Part shown: positions 45,635 to 55,550 of the stretch, piece after piece
Position numbering within the stretch: position 1 is the stretch's first letter
Layout of the letters: the number at the start of each line of letters is the position of its first letter
Source: Myxacorys chilensis ATA2-1-KO14
GTDB taxonomy: Bacteria > Cyanobacteriota > Cyanobacteriia > Leptolyngbyales > Leptolyngbyaceae
Direction: 5' to 3'
Assembly (NCBI GenBank): GCA_019359275.1
Contig: JAHHHP010000021.1
Coordinates: 1 to 64,000 of the forward strand
Length of the DNA stretch: 64,000 bases
Notes under the pieces: model-generated
Told to the model about the DNA's origin: nothing
The model's database searches: none
Seen by the model: only the letters and a program-made list of their open reading frames with translations
Program-made: the position numbers and the translations under genes

Positions 45635-46735
45635 TTATCGATGCAAGATCCAGTAGAACAGCCCACCCAGACACGCCGCGATCGGGAGGGTCAAAATCCA
45701 GGACAGCAGAATTTGAGAAAATACCTTAGCATTGGCTTTTCGAGAAATGACGCCAACCCCAAAAATTGAGCCAACCGATACGTGAGTCGTTGAAACAGGC
45801 AATCCAAATTGACTCGCCGCAATCACTAGAAAGCCAGTGACCAAATTTGCTGAGAACCCTTGACCAGAATTCATTTCAGTGATTTTCTTACTCATCGTTT
45901 CAGCCACTCGACGAGCGTTGAGCAAGCCGCCTAACGCCATCGCCAGCGCGATCGCAAGCGAGCCGCCTTGCAGTGAAATGGCCTGAATGGTCAATAGTAA
46001 CGGCACAATTTTTGGGGTATCGTTCAGTCCTCTGGCAAAGCCAACAATTCCGGCACTGAGAAAATGACCTGCATCCACTAACCTCTGACTAGAAATTCCG
46101 GCAAAGGCTCCGGTATAGCGTTGCTGACAGTTTTCGACCGAATCGATTGAAACGACGGAAGATTGCATTAGAGCGGGTGCGCCTACCGGCACTACTGATG
46201 CTGTTTCGCCAACACAAATACAGCTTTCTTTACCAATGCCTAGCTGTTTTCGGGCGTAGTGAAGGATGCCATACACTCCAATTGCCAACAGAATGGCGAT
46301 TATAGGGCTTAACAGTAAAGGTAGCAAGAAAGACTTCTGTAATGCGGCAAAATTAACTTGAGTTCCGATTGCTAGTAATCCTGCACCGACCAACGCTCCG
46401 GTTAATCCATGAGTTGTTGAAATTGGAAATCCTAAGATTGTCGCCAGAATGACGGTTAGCCCTGTGGCAATTGCAACGGCAAGGTGAAAATCGGTTGCGT
46501 TCGCGATCGCATCAGGCACAAGCCCTTTGCCTGAGAAACTTTTGACCAGAGCAGAGGCCAGGAAGACAGAGCAGAGCGATCCTGCAAATGTAGTGATGGT
46601 GGCCCATGCGATCGCGGTTTTGTAATTTGTTGTTTGACTGCCAAATAGGGTAGCTACGCCTTTGAAGTTGTCGTTCGCACCGTTGGAGTAGGCGAGGAAC
46701 AGAGTTGCCAAAAAGAGGAGGACAAGATACACCAA
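45635..46735 (-). CDS. PiT-family inorganic phosphate permease
   Basis: A 366-residue membrane protein with about ten helices and the two inverted PiT signatures. The first is FLAYSNGANDNFKGVATLFG; the second is VGFARGLNDTPKIVPLLLTI. Both carry the conserved G-A-N-D-N / G-L-N-D-T core. It moves phosphate across the plasma membrane with a cation. There is no ATG near the start: the frame begins TTG-GTG, with AAGGAG nine bases before the TTG at 46735, so initiation at TTG (or the next GTG) is likely. Sodium or proton coupling is not predictable. It sits between an aminotransferase (convergent) and an ArsM-like gene. Confidence 0.9.
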   Translation of the reverse strand: MVYLVLLFLATLFLAYSNGANDNFKGVATLFGSQTTNYKTAIAWATITTFAGSLCSVFLASALVKSFSGKGLVPDAIANATDFHLAVAIATGLTVILATILGFPISTTHGLTGALVGAGLLAIGTQVNFAALQKSFLLPLLLSPIIAILLAIGVYGILHYARKQLGIGKESCICVGETASVVPVGAPALMQSSVVSIDSVENCQQRYTGAFAGISSQRLVDAGHFLSAGIVGFARGLNDTPKIVPLLLTIQAISLQGGSLAIALAMALGGLLNARRVAETMSKKITEMNSGQGFSANLVTGFLVIAASQFGLPVSTTHVSVGSIFGVGVISRKANAKVFSQILLSWILTLPIAACLGGLFYWILHR

Positions 46736-47068
46736 AATTAGGTCTCCTTGGTTCAGAGATTAATGCTCAAAGATTAACGTTTGGTTATGCTGCTTTCAAC
46801 GCTCAATGTTGCGGCTGTCGAAAGCACTAACCTTTCATCATCCTGGGTTGAATGCAATAATTTCTAAACGATAACCTTTTCTTAACTTTGCTCTCTCATT
46901 TCATTGTTTAAGAGCTTTTCCGTATACTCTCAACATTCAGTAGGGGCTAACGATAATAAGGATTAGAAACTGTGCAAAACGATTGCTTAAAGATAAGCTC
47001 TTCAAGCAGTCGTTTTATTAGCAATGCGATTAGCGCATAGCGCAACTTCGTAGAAATCGCAAATGCGA
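46736..47068. other. 333-base spacer with a candidate arsM-side terminator
   Basis: No gene is visible. AAAACGATTGCTT (46976-46988) and AAGCAGTCGTTTT (47004-47016) pair at 12 of 13 positions. On the minus strand the stem ends in a short T-run, so it can terminate the ArsM-like gene. Upstream of the phosphate permease I see one TTAACTT-type word but no tandem PHO box. The right end holds a palindromic-element copy. Confidence 0.5.
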
Positions 47069-47082
47069 CTAGCAACAGCTTT
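47024..47082. repeat. palindromic-element copy at the 3' end of the ArsM-like gene
   Basis: ATGCGATTAGCGCATAGCGC followed by AACTTCGTAGAAATCGCAAATGCGACTAGC (read in two parts). The left half is nearly identical to the copy in mgdD (ATGCGATTAGCGCAACGCGC). It straddles the stop codon of the minus-strand methyltransferase. Confidence 0.6.
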
Positions 47083-48277
47083 CTACATCGCAGCAAGCAC
47101 TACCCTCATTCGTAACTGTGACGTGATAATCTAACCCTTTTGTCTCCTGAGCGGGTCGAATGATGTTACGTGAACAATCGAATATAGGTGCAGACTCCAA
47201 CGGAATGGTTTCGTAAGGTTCAACCGGAATCACATCACCATAATAAGCACCACTTGAGCTTGTGTAAATCCCAAAGGTCTTCTCACAAACTGCCATTCGT
47301 TCGCCTCGATAAAGCGTATGCCCGTCATCATCCTGAACCGCCTTCCAAGGCCCTTTATAAATCACCGCTTGATTGCGATCGCGACACTCTCCTTCTTTCC
47401 CCTTAAACGCGCGAACCGTGAGAGAACGAAATTCAATACCGTCTACGACTTGCCAAGGTTCTGTTTGGCGACTCAAAATCTCGATGCCATAAAATCCGGC
47501 TTGCTCAAACATTTCGAGAAATTCGTTCTCGCGAAATGCGCCAGAAATGCAGCCACTCCATAAGTCAGGATCATTGAGAATTTCGGAAGTCGGATCTTCA
47601 TCGCACACAATGTCAGAAATTACGGCTCGCCCGCCCCGCTTTAACACACGAAAGATCTCTTGGAACAACTGTTTTTTATCGTGAGGACGAACAAGATTCA
47701 AAACGCAGTTGGAAACGACAACATCAACGCTATCACTAGCAATGAGAGGCTGATCGCGGCGTAAGCGATCGCACTCTGATTCTAGCTCTGCCATCCCAGC
47801 AACGGTTGTAACCGGATGCTGCTCTAGCCAAGCTTGGACTGAATCGAGGCTGAGAGCTAAGTCTTGAATCTTACCTTTGACAAACTCAACATTGCGGTAG
47901 CCCAATTTCTCGCTCATCTCGCTTAGATAGCTGCGAGACAACCCTAGCATTTCATCATTAAAGTCAACCCCAATGACTCGTCCTGCCGCCCCAACTTTTT
48001 GAGCCATGATGTAGCAATTCTTTCCTGCGCCTGATCCTAGATCGACAACCGTCTCTCCTGCATTCACATAGCGCGTCGGATCGCCGCAACCATAGTCTTT
48101 CTCAATGATTTCCTGGGGTAACGCCTCTAAATAGCGACTATCATAGCCATCTGTCGGACAGCACAACGCGGCTTGAGGCTGCTGCGCTCCTGCTTCGTAG
48201 CGTTGCAATACAGCTTGCTCAATATCATAAGTGATGTTAGAGGAATCTGTCGGTTGAGAAAGTGCAGTTTCAGTCAT
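47069..48277 (-). CDS. ArsM-like SAM-dependent methyltransferase
   Basis: A 402-residue cytosolic class I methyltransferase. Motif I is VVDLGSGAGKNCYIMAQKVG, followed by GRVIGVDFNDEML, VVVSNCVLNLVRPHDKKQLF, and ISDIVCDEDP. The layout, including Cys in NCVLNLV and SDIVCDE and a Cys-rich tail (GSACCDVESCC), is that of the arsenite methyltransferase (ArsM) family. ArsM converts As(III) to methylated arsenicals, using conserved Cys residues to bind arsenic. No arsR, arsB or arsC is adjacent, so the substrate is uncertain; related cyanobacterial proteins may methylate other thiophilic substrates. A palindromic element ends the gene. It lies upstream of gmaS-like gene's 3' end on the same strand. 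Confidence 0.75.
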   Translation of the reverse strand: MTETALSQPTDSSNITYDIEQAVLQRYEAGAQQPQAALCCPTDGYDSRYLEALPQEIIEKDYGCGDPTRYVNAGETVVDLGSGAGKNCYIMAQKVGAAGRVIGVDFNDEMLGLSRSYLSEMSEKLGYRNVEFVKGKIQDLALSLDSVQAWLEQHPVTTVAGMAELESECDRLRRDQPLIASDSVDVVVSNCVLNLVRPHDKKQLFQEIFRVLKRGGRAVISDIVCDEDPTSEILNDPDLWSGCISGAFRENEFLEMFEQAGFYGIEILSRQTEPWQVVDGIEFRSLTVRAFKGKEGECRDRNQAVIYKGPWKAVQDDDGHTLYRGERMAVCEKTFGIYTSSSGAYYGDVIPVEPYETIPLESAPIFDCSRNIIRPAQETKGLDYHVTVTNEGSACCDVESCC

Positions 48278-48458
48278 AACAGTGTCTCGATTACCACTTC
48301 ATGTTACACAAGACAATACATTTGCCGCATCGCTCTGGATTTAAGTCTACCGAGAGCCACCGCAGAAAAGCTGAAAACTTGCTAAAAATAGTATGAAATC
48401 TCAACCTATTTCTTTCGCGTTGATTTCTGTACTTGAGTTTGACTAATTGAACATCACT

Positions 48459-49790
48459 CTAACAATGGATGTACTGTTGTAGTTCCCATTGTGTCACTTC
48501 TGTGTGATAGTCACTACATTCTTTGTACTTAAAGTCTAGAAAGGTTTTTGAGCCTTGCTCACCCAAGGTTTTTATCAATAAGGTATCTTGCTCTAGACAA
48601 CGCAATGCTTCGATCAGTGTTGTTGGCAGCGTTTGTAGAGTAGGAAATTCTGAGCCGCGAACAAACATATTTTCGTCAATGCGATCGCCCGTCGTCAAGT
48701 GCTCAGTTATCCCTTCGAGTCCTGCCGCTAGAATTCCCGCTTGCGCTAAATAGAGATTGGTTGAACCATCGGCGAGGCGAAGCTCAAACCGTCCCCCTTC
48801 TGGAATTCGTAGCATGTGAGTGCGATTGTTGCCACCAAACGAAATGTATCGCGGGCTCCATGTGCTGCCGGATGAGGTCATCGCTGCGCCTAACCGACGA
48901 TAGGAATTGACGGTCGGATTGCAGAGCGCTGTCAGGCCCCGTGCGTGAGCCATCACCCCTGCCATAAATTCGTAGCCAAGTGGAGCCACGCCTAATTCAT
49001 CCCGCGCATCTTCAAACACGTTTGACTCACCGTTCCAGAGGCTCATGTGCAGGTGAGCGCCATTTCCTGTGAGATGACTAAATGGCTTGGGCATAAAGGT
49101 TGCAGTCAATCCTTGCTGTTCTGCCAATGTCTTCACCATGTATTTGAAAAAGACGTGCCGATCGGCAGTAGTGAGCGCGTCGCTGTACGTCCAGTTAATC
49201 TCAAACTGTCCGTTGGCATCTTCGTGATCGCACTGGTAAGGCTCCCAGCCCAACGCTTCCATATAGCGCACCAGTGTGGAAATCAGATCAAATTGGCGCA
49301 TCAGGTTGAGTTGGTCATAGCACGGGCGAGCCGCGTCATCGAGCGGATCGGCAATGCGGTAGCCCTTCTCCGCTTGCTTTAGCAGCATGAATTCGGCTTC
49401 GACTCCGGTTTTATAGTCATAGCCGAGTGTTGCAGCGCGATCGCACACTTGTTTCAAAATGATTCGTGGTGCGGCGGCAAAGGGTTCACCATCGAGGTAC
49501 AGATCACTGGCAACCCAACCGACGTTAGGTTGCCACGGCAGCACGATCAGCGAACTTGCGTCAGGAATCGCTGCGATATCGTGAGCGTCGGGACCTAAGC
49601 CCAAGTTACACGCAAAGGGCGCAAAACAGGCACCCGCCGATTCAACCGCAGAAACTTTGGCAGCAGGAACGAGCTTAGCGCGAGTTCCTCCCAGCAAATC
49701 TGTAAACGAGACTAGAAAGAAATCTAACTTATGCGCTTTAGCAAGGTCTGTCAGCGTTTGAGTTCTGGGTGCAGTTCCAACCATCGTCAC
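48459..49790 (-). CDS. gmaS: probable gamma-glutamylmethylamide synthetase (GlnT/GmaS-type glutamine synthetase)
   Basis: A 443-residue member of the glutamine-synthetase superfamily. It begins LDFFLVSFTDLLGGTRAKLV and has the metal/glutamate site KTGVEAEFMLLK. EDANGQFEINWTYSDALTTA, FMPKPFSHLTGNGAHLHMSLW and RRLGAAMTSSGSTWSPRYIS complete the active site. The sequence follows GlnT/GmaS rather than GlnA. GmaS joins methylamine to glutamate with ATP, the first step of the N-methylglutamate pathway; GlnT homologues in rhizobia are encoded beside glx (mgs-like) genes. The rest of that pathway lies 7 kb away in this window, which is why gmaS is preferred. Ammonia-using GlnT or another gamma-glutamyl-amine ligase remain possible. 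Confidence 0.75.
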   Translation of the reverse strand: MTMVGTAPRTQTLTDLAKAHKLDFFLVSFTDLLGGTRAKLVPAAKVSAVESAGACFAPFACNLGLGPDAHDIAAIPDASSLIVLPWQPNVGWVASDLYLDGEPFAAAPRIILKQVCDRAATLGYDYKTGVEAEFMLLKQAEKGYRIADPLDDAARPCYDQLNLMRQFDLISTLVRYMEALGWEPYQCDHEDANGQFEINWTYSDALTTADRHVFFKYMVKTLAEQQGLTATFMPKPFSHLTGNGAHLHMSLWNGESNVFEDARDELGVAPLGYEFMAGVMAHARGLTALCNPTVNSYRRLGAAMTSSGSTWSPRYISFGGNNRTHMLRIPEGGRFELRLADGSTNLYLAQAGILAAGLEGITEHLTTGDRIDENMFVRGSEFPTLQTLPTTLIEALRCLEQDTLLIKTLGEQGSKTFLDFKYKECSDYHTEVTQWELQQYIHC

Positions 49791-50110
49791 ATCTCCGGCG
49801 ATTCCTGCATCCAGTAAATCAAGCGCATTTAGATTAATTTGTAGTGAATGCTACTAATGTGATTGAGATTGTATTGAGTTTTACGACTGGCAATTTATGC
49901 AGCTTGGCAAAGCCGTTATCTCTGAAGTTGCGCTTGGCGATCATTGTGGCGATTCGCTCAAGAGCATCACAACGGTTACCAGATCCATTGTGCGTAATCT
50001 CATGTGCGTAATCTCAGTTGACAGAGGATTTGATAGCAGATGTAACAGATGAGAATTGCTTCTATGGATGAATCCGCTACGCCCATTATCAAATTGGCTA
50101 CCGACTTGGT
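49791..50110. other. 320-base spacer between gmaS-like and porin genes
   Basis: No gene. It contains the palindromic-element copy at 49901-49942 and, near the porin stop, a TTTGATA (50030) / TATCAAA (50089) stem around a segment resembling the hairpin at 45564-45620. gmaS-like transcription must start here, but I find no convincing promoter. Confidence 0.4.
49901..49942. repeat. palindromic-element copy upstream of gmaS-like gene
   Basis: AGCTTGGCAAAGCC then GTTATCTCTGAAGTTGCGC. It aligns with the reverse complement of the centre of the mgdD copy (AGCTTGGCTTTGCC ... CTCCGAAGTTGCGC) over about 33 bases with only the middle triplet inverted and few other differences. Confidence 0.7.
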
Positions 50111-51841
50111 TTAAAACGCAAACACCGTTCTCAGCACTCCAATCACCACATCACTGTTGTCTTCATTGAAGTCTGGGTTAGTAATCCAAATTACTCCTGG
50201 CGTAACGGCAATGTTGTCATTTAAGCGATAGCGATAAAAGGCTTCTAAGTGAAATGAAGGGTCGCGATCGCGCACTCCTAAATTGCTGCCCGCTAACTTT
50301 GGCTCTTGCCCTACCAACAGACCGCCTAAGTTTCCTTCCTTAAACAAATCAGGAAACGCTAACGTAACCGCCCAATTCCACACGTCCCCTTTGCCTCTGT
50401 TGACGTAGCGATGATTGGCGTAACCAACCCATCCCCCTAACGCAAACTTTGGTGAGAGTTGAAACGTACCAGAAACTCCGTAAGCGTTAATGCCAACCGC
50501 TGTTCCAAAGTTACTATTTGCCAAGTTGCTTCCCGCCGCACTCAAGTTGAATGGGTCGTCAGGCTGCAAATCGCTGGCAAACGGTGCATACGCATTAATG
50601 TAGGTAAAGCCAATTCGCGACGTTTGACTCAGGTTCACAATGAGTTGGGCTAAGGCTCCATACTGACCATTAAACAACCCGTTCTTATCGCTGGGATTAA
50701 ATGCATTTGGAACTAGATATCCTAAGTTCACTTCTGCCGCGTCGCCAAATCGGTGTCGCAGACCAAATCCTGTACCCCCAGAGTAGTTATAAATTGGGTT
50801 ACGCAACCCAAATAGCGACACTGCACCGCCATCAAAATAGGGGTTGAGTTGCGAAGACGCATCTAGATCAACAAATCCGTTTCCGGTTCCAGCGAGATAG
50901 CCATCGGTGTTGCTGCCGATCGGGAAGCGGTAGCGCAGTAAAGCAAGCCCGACTGTACCGCCGCTATCGCCATCAAATTCGACCCGCCCCTGGTTAGTGC
51001 CCAAAACGCCCAAACCGCGAACTCCTGTCGGGCTGGTTGCATCTGGCGTTGTGTTACCAAGCGGGACGACGTTGTTTGCCTGTAAGCGAGTGGTGAGCAA
51101 GTCGCGCCCATTGAAGCTGGTGTTGAGGTTCAAGCGCACCCGGTAGCTCAGCGTCGGATTCCGGAGCGCTTCTTGTCCGTTGGCATTGTCGCCCGCAAGG
51201 ACACTAATTGCACCAAAAATAGCCTCGCCTTGTAGCTTGGTTGTCGTGGAGAATTGTTGCCGTTCTACTGTAGCGCTTCGAGCTTCGAGGGCACCTACTC
51301 GACCTCGCAATGTGGCGAGTTCAGCCGCAAATTCTTCTTGCAGCCTTTGCAAGCTTGCCAAATCTTCTTGTTTGACCAGATTTGCAGTAGATGCTGCAAT
51401 CAATTCATTCACGCGATCTAAACAGGCATTTAACCCCGCCGCAAATTCGTAGCGGGTCAAAGCGCGATCGCCACGATACGTCCGATCAGGATATCCGGCG
51501 ATACACCCATACCGCTCAACAAGAGATTGAAGCGCTTGAAATGCCCAATCCGTGGGTTGCACATCCGATAGTTGCGATACCGAAGTGACTTGATCCAGTT
51601 CCGGCTGATCTTGGCTCTGAGGTGCGGCGGGAATAATGTCGTTTGAGATATTATTTGAGATCTTGTTTGAGGTTTGCTGAGCGATCAGTTGCGGAGACGG
51701 AGAGGTGGAGAGATGGGGAGCGGCTTCAAACACTTGCGGCGCGGTTTGTTCAGGTTGAGGCGAAGCGCTTAGAGCTGGAGACACTAGAAAGCAGCTCGTT
51801 GCTAGGGCAACGAGAGAGGCAAATGAATCGTGTTTTGACAT
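50111..51841 (-). CDS. SLH-domain OprB-type outer-membrane porin
   Basis: A 576-residue outer-membrane protein. A signal peptide covers about residues 1-26 (LVALATSCFLVSPALSASPQ). An SLH domain at ~95-145 (VQPTDWAFQALQSLVERYGC, YPDRTYRGDRALTRYEFAAG) anchors it to peptidoglycan-linked polymers. A short coiled coil follows (SLQRLQEEFAAELATLRGRV). An OprB-like beta-barrel then runs to the end (YRVRLNLNTSFNGRD..., GLRHRFGDAAEVNLGYLVPN, EAFYRYRLNDNIAVTPGVIW), closing with aromatic F as barrels do. Cyanobacterial members pass sugars, iron or inorganic ions. It sits downstream of the CUT2 ABC transporter on the same strand, so may supply its substrate to the periplasm. Confidence 0.9.
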   Translation of the reverse strand: MSKHDSFASLVALATSCFLVSPALSASPQPEQTAPQVFEAAPHLSTSPSPQLIAQQTSNKISNNISNDIIPAAPQSQDQPELDQVTSVSQLSDVQPTDWAFQALQSLVERYGCIAGYPDRTYRGDRALTRYEFAAGLNACLDRVNELIAASTANLVKQEDLASLQRLQEEFAAELATLRGRVGALEARSATVERQQFSTTTKLQGEAIFGAISVLAGDNANGQEALRNPTLSYRVRLNLNTSFNGRDLLTTRLQANNVVPLGNTTPDATSPTGVRGLGVLGTNQGRVEFDGDSGGTVGLALLRYRFPIGSNTDGYLAGTGNGFVDLDASSQLNPYFDGGAVSLFGLRNPIYNYSGGTGFGLRHRFGDAAEVNLGYLVPNAFNPSDKNGLFNGQYGALAQLIVNLSQTSRIGFTYINAYAPFASDLQPDDPFNLSAAGSNLANSNFGTAVGINAYGVSGTFQLSPKFALGGWVGYANHRYVNRGKGDVWNWAVTLAFPDLFKEGNLGGLLVGQEPKLAGSNLGVRDRDPSFHLEAFYRYRLNDNIAVTPGVIWITNPDFNEDNSDVVIGVLRTVFAF

Positions 51842-51925
51842 TGTTTTTATAGATTGAGAATTGATTTTTTATAGTTTTTGAGAACCGCAAAGTAAGTTTG
51901 TGAACTCAGAAAACGGCGGCTCCAG

Positions 51926-51958
51926 ATCTCCGATTTCTTCAAGAAATCAGAGATTTTT
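51926..51958. other. hairpin between the ABC operon and the porin gene
   Basis: ATCTC-C-GATTTCT (51926-51938) pairs with AGAAATC-A-GAGAT (51942-51954) around a 3-base loop, followed by TTTTT on the + strand. On the coding (minus) strand there is no T-run after it. It may still stop or stabilise the ABC-transporter transcript. Confidence 0.45.
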
Positions 51959-51984
51959 GCACAATTCTCAGCGATTCGTAGAGT

Positions 51985-52980
51985 TCATCGAGACGAACGG
52001 CGGCGGAGTCTATCGATCGTTACGGCGATGATAATCACTAAACCTTTGACAACCAACTGCCAGAAATAAGACATGTTGAGCAGAGTCAAGCCATTGTTGA
52101 GAACGGCAATGATTAACGCACCGAGCAACGTTCCCGGAATCGTGCCGATGCCACCCGTGAAGCTTGTGCCGCCCAAGATGACAGCCGCGATCGCGTCCAA
52201 TTCATAGCCGTTTCCTAACTGCCCAGTGGCACTATAGAGACGGCTCGAACTCATGACGCCTGCTAACCCTGCCAGCAATCCGCTCACTCCGTAAACGAAT
52301 AGGAGGACGCGATTCACTTTAATACCCGTTAGACGCGCTGCGCGCTGATTACCGCCCACAGCATAAATTTGCACGCCCAATACCGTCCGCCGTAGGATAA
52401 ACCAACTCGCCAGCACCGTTAAGAGCGCAATCACAACCAGCCAGGGGAAAGGGCCTAAGTAGCTATTGCCGATCCAGGCAAAATTGAGATCCCGATTTAG
52501 CACCGTTGTGCCGTTAGCAACCAGATAAGCAACCCCGCGCAGGGCCGTGAGTGCGCCCAGCGTCACGATAAACGGCGGTAAATCTACAAACGCGATTAGC
52601 ACGCCGTTGAGCAACCCTAACAGTAATCCCGTCAGCAGCGCTGCCAGCACCGCCGCCCATCCTAACCCTGGCACGAGCGAAGTCAAGACGCCCACGACAG
52701 CAGACACGCCCAAAATCGAGCCAACCGATAGATCAATGCCTCCTGTCAGAATTACGAATGTCATGCCAGTTGCCAGCACGATGTTGATCGAGGCTTGCCG
52801 TAAAATGTTGACCACGTTTCCTGCGGTAGGAAAGTTGGGGGTCAGCACCGAAAACAGGATGCAGATTAAGATGAGAATCGGCAAGATTCCGAGTACCTGA
52901 ATCCAGTTGTTCGCAGTTTTGCGCCGACCTGGCGCACCGCGTGACCCATCCTTTAACGGTCGTAGTTCAGTTTGACTCAT
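51985..52980 (-). CDS. CUT2-family ABC transporter permease (RbsC-like)
   Basis: A 331-residue inner-membrane permease with about nine helices. Family landmarks are [60 protein letters not shown] and [20 protein letters not shown]. These match RbsC/FrtC-type permeases for pentoses, fructose, autoinducer-2 and similar small solutes. Its start overlaps the ATPase stop by four bases (ATGA), showing translational coupling. With the upstream ATPase and binding protein it makes a complete transporter. The substrate is uncertain, and the location between gmaS and the mgd operon raises the possibility of uptake connected to methylated amines. Confidence 0.9.
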   Translation of the reverse strand: MSQTELRPLKDGSRGAPGRRKTANNWIQVLGILPILILICILFSVLTPNFPTAGNVVNILRQASINIVLATGMTFVILTGGIDLSVGSILGVSAVVGVLTSLVPGLGWAAVLAALLTGLLLGLLNGVLIAFVDLPPFIVTLGALTALRGVAYLVANGTTVLNRDLNFAWIGNSYLGPFPWLVVIALLTVLASWFILRRTVLGVQIYAVGGNQRAARLTGIKVNRVLLFVYGVSGLLAGLAGVMSSSRLYSATGQLGNGYELDAIAAVILGGTSFTGGIGTIPGTLLGALIIAVLNNGLTLLNMSYFWQLVVKGLVIIIAVTIDRLRRRSSR

Positions 52981-54530
52981 GATGCAGTAACCTCCGATGC
53001 GCCAGTGGCGTAAGCCATAATGTTTTCTTGAGTAATGGATTGACGAGTCGAGCCGCCAAGTTCGCCAACAAGCTGTCCTTCTCGCATCACCAGGACGCGA
53101 TCGCTTAATCCCACAACTTCTGGCAGTTCGCTCGACACCATCAGAACGGCAACGCCTTGTTTTGCTAGGTCGCTAATAATCCGGTAGATCTCGCTCTTTG
53201 CCCCAATGTCTACGCCCCGCGTGGGCTCGTCGAGTAGCAAGACTCTCGGCTTAATGGCCAGCCAGCGTGCTAGCAGCAATTTCTGCTGATTGCCGCCCGA
53301 CAGATCCATGGCGCGAATTTCTAGGTTTGCGAGTCGGATATTGAAGTCTTGAACGGCATTTTTCGCAATTTTGCCGACCGACCCCCAATTAATCACGCCT
53401 GCTTTAGCGTCCTGCTTCAGCATATTGAGGATGATGTTTTTGCCAGAACTCATTTCTAAGAACAACCCTTGGTCTTTGCGATCTTCTGGGACGTAGCCGA
53501 TGCCTGCCGCGATCGCATCTCCAGGGGAGCGAATGTTCAGCTTTTGACCGTTGAGAAACACTTCGCCGCTGGCTTTTGGGTCAGCCCCAAAAATCAGCCG
53601 CGATAGCTCTGTGCGTCCTGCGCCGACGAGTCCCGCCAGCCCGACAATTTCGCCAGCTCGCAGCACTAGATTAGTGGGTTGCACCTTACGACCATCGCTG
53701 ATGTTGCGAACGTCTAGTACGATCTCACCGGGAGTCGTTTGTCGCTGATGTTCGTAGAAATCTTGCATTGGGCGACCGACCATCATTTGCACAAGCCGCT
53801 CTGGTGAAATTTCATGCCGATCGAGACTACCAATGTACTGACCGTCTCGTAGCACGCTGACTCGATTTGCTAGCGCATACACTTCTTCCATTCGGTGGCT
53901 GATGTAGATGATCGCAATACCATCACTTCGTAGCTTGTGAATCACCTCGAACAACCGCTCAGTCTCGCGATCGGACAGTGCCGCTGTTGGTTCATCCATC
54001 ACCAAAATGCGGCTGTTATCTTTCAACGCCCGGGCGATTTCGACCTGCTGTTGTTCTGCGATCGACAAGCTAGAAACCACATCATCGGGGGCAAAACTTG
54101 CTCCTAAGCTTTGCAGCACCCGTGCCGCTTCTCGCCGCATTCCTTCACGATTCAAAAGCTGTCCTTGCCGCAACTCACTGCCCATAAACATATTTTCAGC
54201 AACGGTGAGATTAGGCGCGACATTGAGTTCTTGATAGATCAGATTAATGCCTGCTCGTCTTGCGGTGCCTGGATCGGTAATAGTGAGCGGTTGCCCGTTG
54301 ATCCAAATCTCGCCTTCATCTGCAATGTAGGCTCCAGCTAAGATTTTCATCAACGTGCTTTTACCTGCCCCGTTCTCGCCCATTAGCGCATGAACTTCGC
54401 CTGGATAAATCGTAAGATTGACGTTTTGCAGCGCAGGCACGCCACTAAATCGTTTGGTGATGCCCCGCATTTCTAACACTGGCGTCGCGATCGGGGCGTT
54501 GAGTGGCAACGGTTGTTGATTGGTTGTCAT
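52977..54530 (-). CDS. CUT2-family ABC transporter ATPase, two nucleotide-binding domains (RbsA-like)
   Basis: A 517-residue cytoplasmic ATPase with two fused ABC domains. Domain 1 (~20-245) has Walker [15 protein letters not shown], signature [17 protein letters not shown] and Walker [16 protein letters not shown]. Domain 2 (~270-505) has a degenerate Walker A ([16 protein letters not shown]), signature [16 protein letters not shown] and [14 protein letters not shown]. This asymmetry is standard for RbsA/MglA-type proteins. It powers the permease encoded immediately downstream (4-base overlap). It follows the binding-protein gene after 21 bases. Confidence 0.93.
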   Translation of the reverse strand: MTTNQQPLPLNAPIATPVLEMRGITKRFSGVPALQNVNLTIYPGEVHALMGENGAGKSTLMKILAGAYIADEGEIWINGQPLTITDPGTARRAGINLIYQELNVAPNLTVAENMFMGSELRQGQLLNREGMRREAARVLQSLGASFAPDDVVSSLSIAEQQQVEIARALKDNSRILVMDEPTAALSDRETERLFEVIHKLRSDGIAIIYISHRMEEVYALANRVSVLRDGQYIGSLDRHEISPERLVQMMVGRPMQDFYEHQRQTTPGEIVLDVRNISDGRKVQPTNLVLRAGEIVGLAGLVGAGRTELSRLIFGADPKASGEVFLNGQKLNIRSPGDAIAAGIGYVPEDRKDQGLFLEMSSGKNIILNMLKQDAKAGVINWGSVGKIAKNAVQDFNIRLANLEIRAMDLSGGNQQKLLLARWLAIKPRVLLLDEPTRGVDIGAKSEIYRIISDLAKQGVAVLMVSSELPEVVGLSDRVLVMREGQLVGELGGSTRQSITQENIMAYATGASEVTAS

Positions 54531-54551
54531 GAGCCATTCCTGAAATAGAGG

Positions 54552-55550
54552 TTACTGCCAGGCTTTGTACTGGCTAACGTTGTCGCGGGTGATGAGCTTG
54601 ACGGGAATCTGAATGTCGGGGTTGGCCGGTGGCTTGCCATACAAAATGTCGTTGCCGACCTGAACCGCTTTTTGCGTCATGCCCAACGGGTCTTGAGCCG
54701 CCGTGGCGACAAACAAACTAGATTTGTCCTCGATCGCGGACTTTGCCTCGGGTGCGCCATCAACGCCGACAATAAAAAAATCACTGCGCTTGGCTTGTCT
54801 AGCCGCGAGTTCTGCCCCAACGCCGCTGGGGTCATTAATGGCAAAGACTGCATCGATTTTGGGAAACGATGTGAGTAAGTCGCTCATGACTCTCAATCCG
54901 CCATCCCGGCTGCCTTCAGCGTTCTGGTCTTTTGAGAGGATTTTGATATTGGGATATTTAGCGAATACCTGTTCACAGCCATCGACGCGATCGAACACCG
55001 ACTGCACGGGTGGACCATTCACAATCACTACATTCCCTGTGCCCTTAAGTCGATCGGCAATGTATTGGCAACTCACCTGTCCCGCTTGCAGATTATTAGA
55101 GGTGACGGTGGCATCCACTCCCCCGCCTGCGCCCGTGTCAACGGCGATGACGACAATTCCAGCTTGTTTGGCTTTCTCAACGGCAGGCGTAATGCCTTTA
55201 CTATCTCCCGCGTTGAGAAGAATCAGGTCGGTGTTAGCTGCAATAAAATTCTCGATTTGGTTGAATTGTTGATTCAGGTCGTACCCGCTCGAAACCACCG
55301 TCGTACGAACATTCTCGCCACCGAGTTTTTTGGCTTCTGCCTCTGCACCGCGTCCCATCAACACAAAGAAAGGATTGCTGAGATCACCAACAGTGACAGC
55401 AACCGATTTCAGCTTGTTATTTGGGTCTCCCTGGTTTGCCTGATTGGTGGGTGTGCAACTGACTAGAATGCCGCCGACAAGACTCAAAATGCTCGTCGCA
55501 ATAGCGCTGTGGCGAAGCGCTCTGCGAGTTGCTAATGTATTTACGTCCAT
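54552..55550 (-). CDS. CUT2-family ABC transporter substrate-binding lipoprotein (RbsB-like)
   Basis: The 332-residue product starts at the ATG at 55550, chosen because GGAG lies about five bases upstream; an earlier start at 55574 exists. The N-terminus is a lipoprotein signal (ATSILSLVGGILVSC, lipobox Cys near residue 32), so it is anchored in the periplasm. The two-lobed binding fold of the RbsB family follows: LKSVAVTVGDLSNPFFVLMG, DLILLNAGDSKGITPAVEKA, GIVVIAVDTGAGGGVDATVT, KIDAVFAINDPSGVGAELAA. Ribose, fructose (Frt-like) and other polyols are known substrates in the family. First gene of the three-gene transporter operon. A 39-base palindrome lies about 150 bases upstream. Confidence 0.9.
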   Translation of the reverse strand: MDVNTLATRRALRHSAIATSILSLVGGILVSCTPTNQANQGDPNNKLKSVAVTVGDLSNPFFVLMGRGAEAEAKKLGGENVRTTVVSSGYDLNQQFNQIENFIAANTDLILLNAGDSKGITPAVEKAKQAGIVVIAVDTGAGGGVDATVTSNNLQAGQVSCQYIADRLKGTGNVVIVNGPPVQSVFDRVDGCEQVFAKYPNIKILSKDQNAEGSRDGGLRVMSDLLTSFPKIDAVFAINDPSGVGAELAARQAKRSDFFIVGVDGAPEAKSAIEDKSSLFVATAAQDPLGMTQKAVQVGNDILYGKPPANPDIQIPVKLITRDNVSQYKAWQ

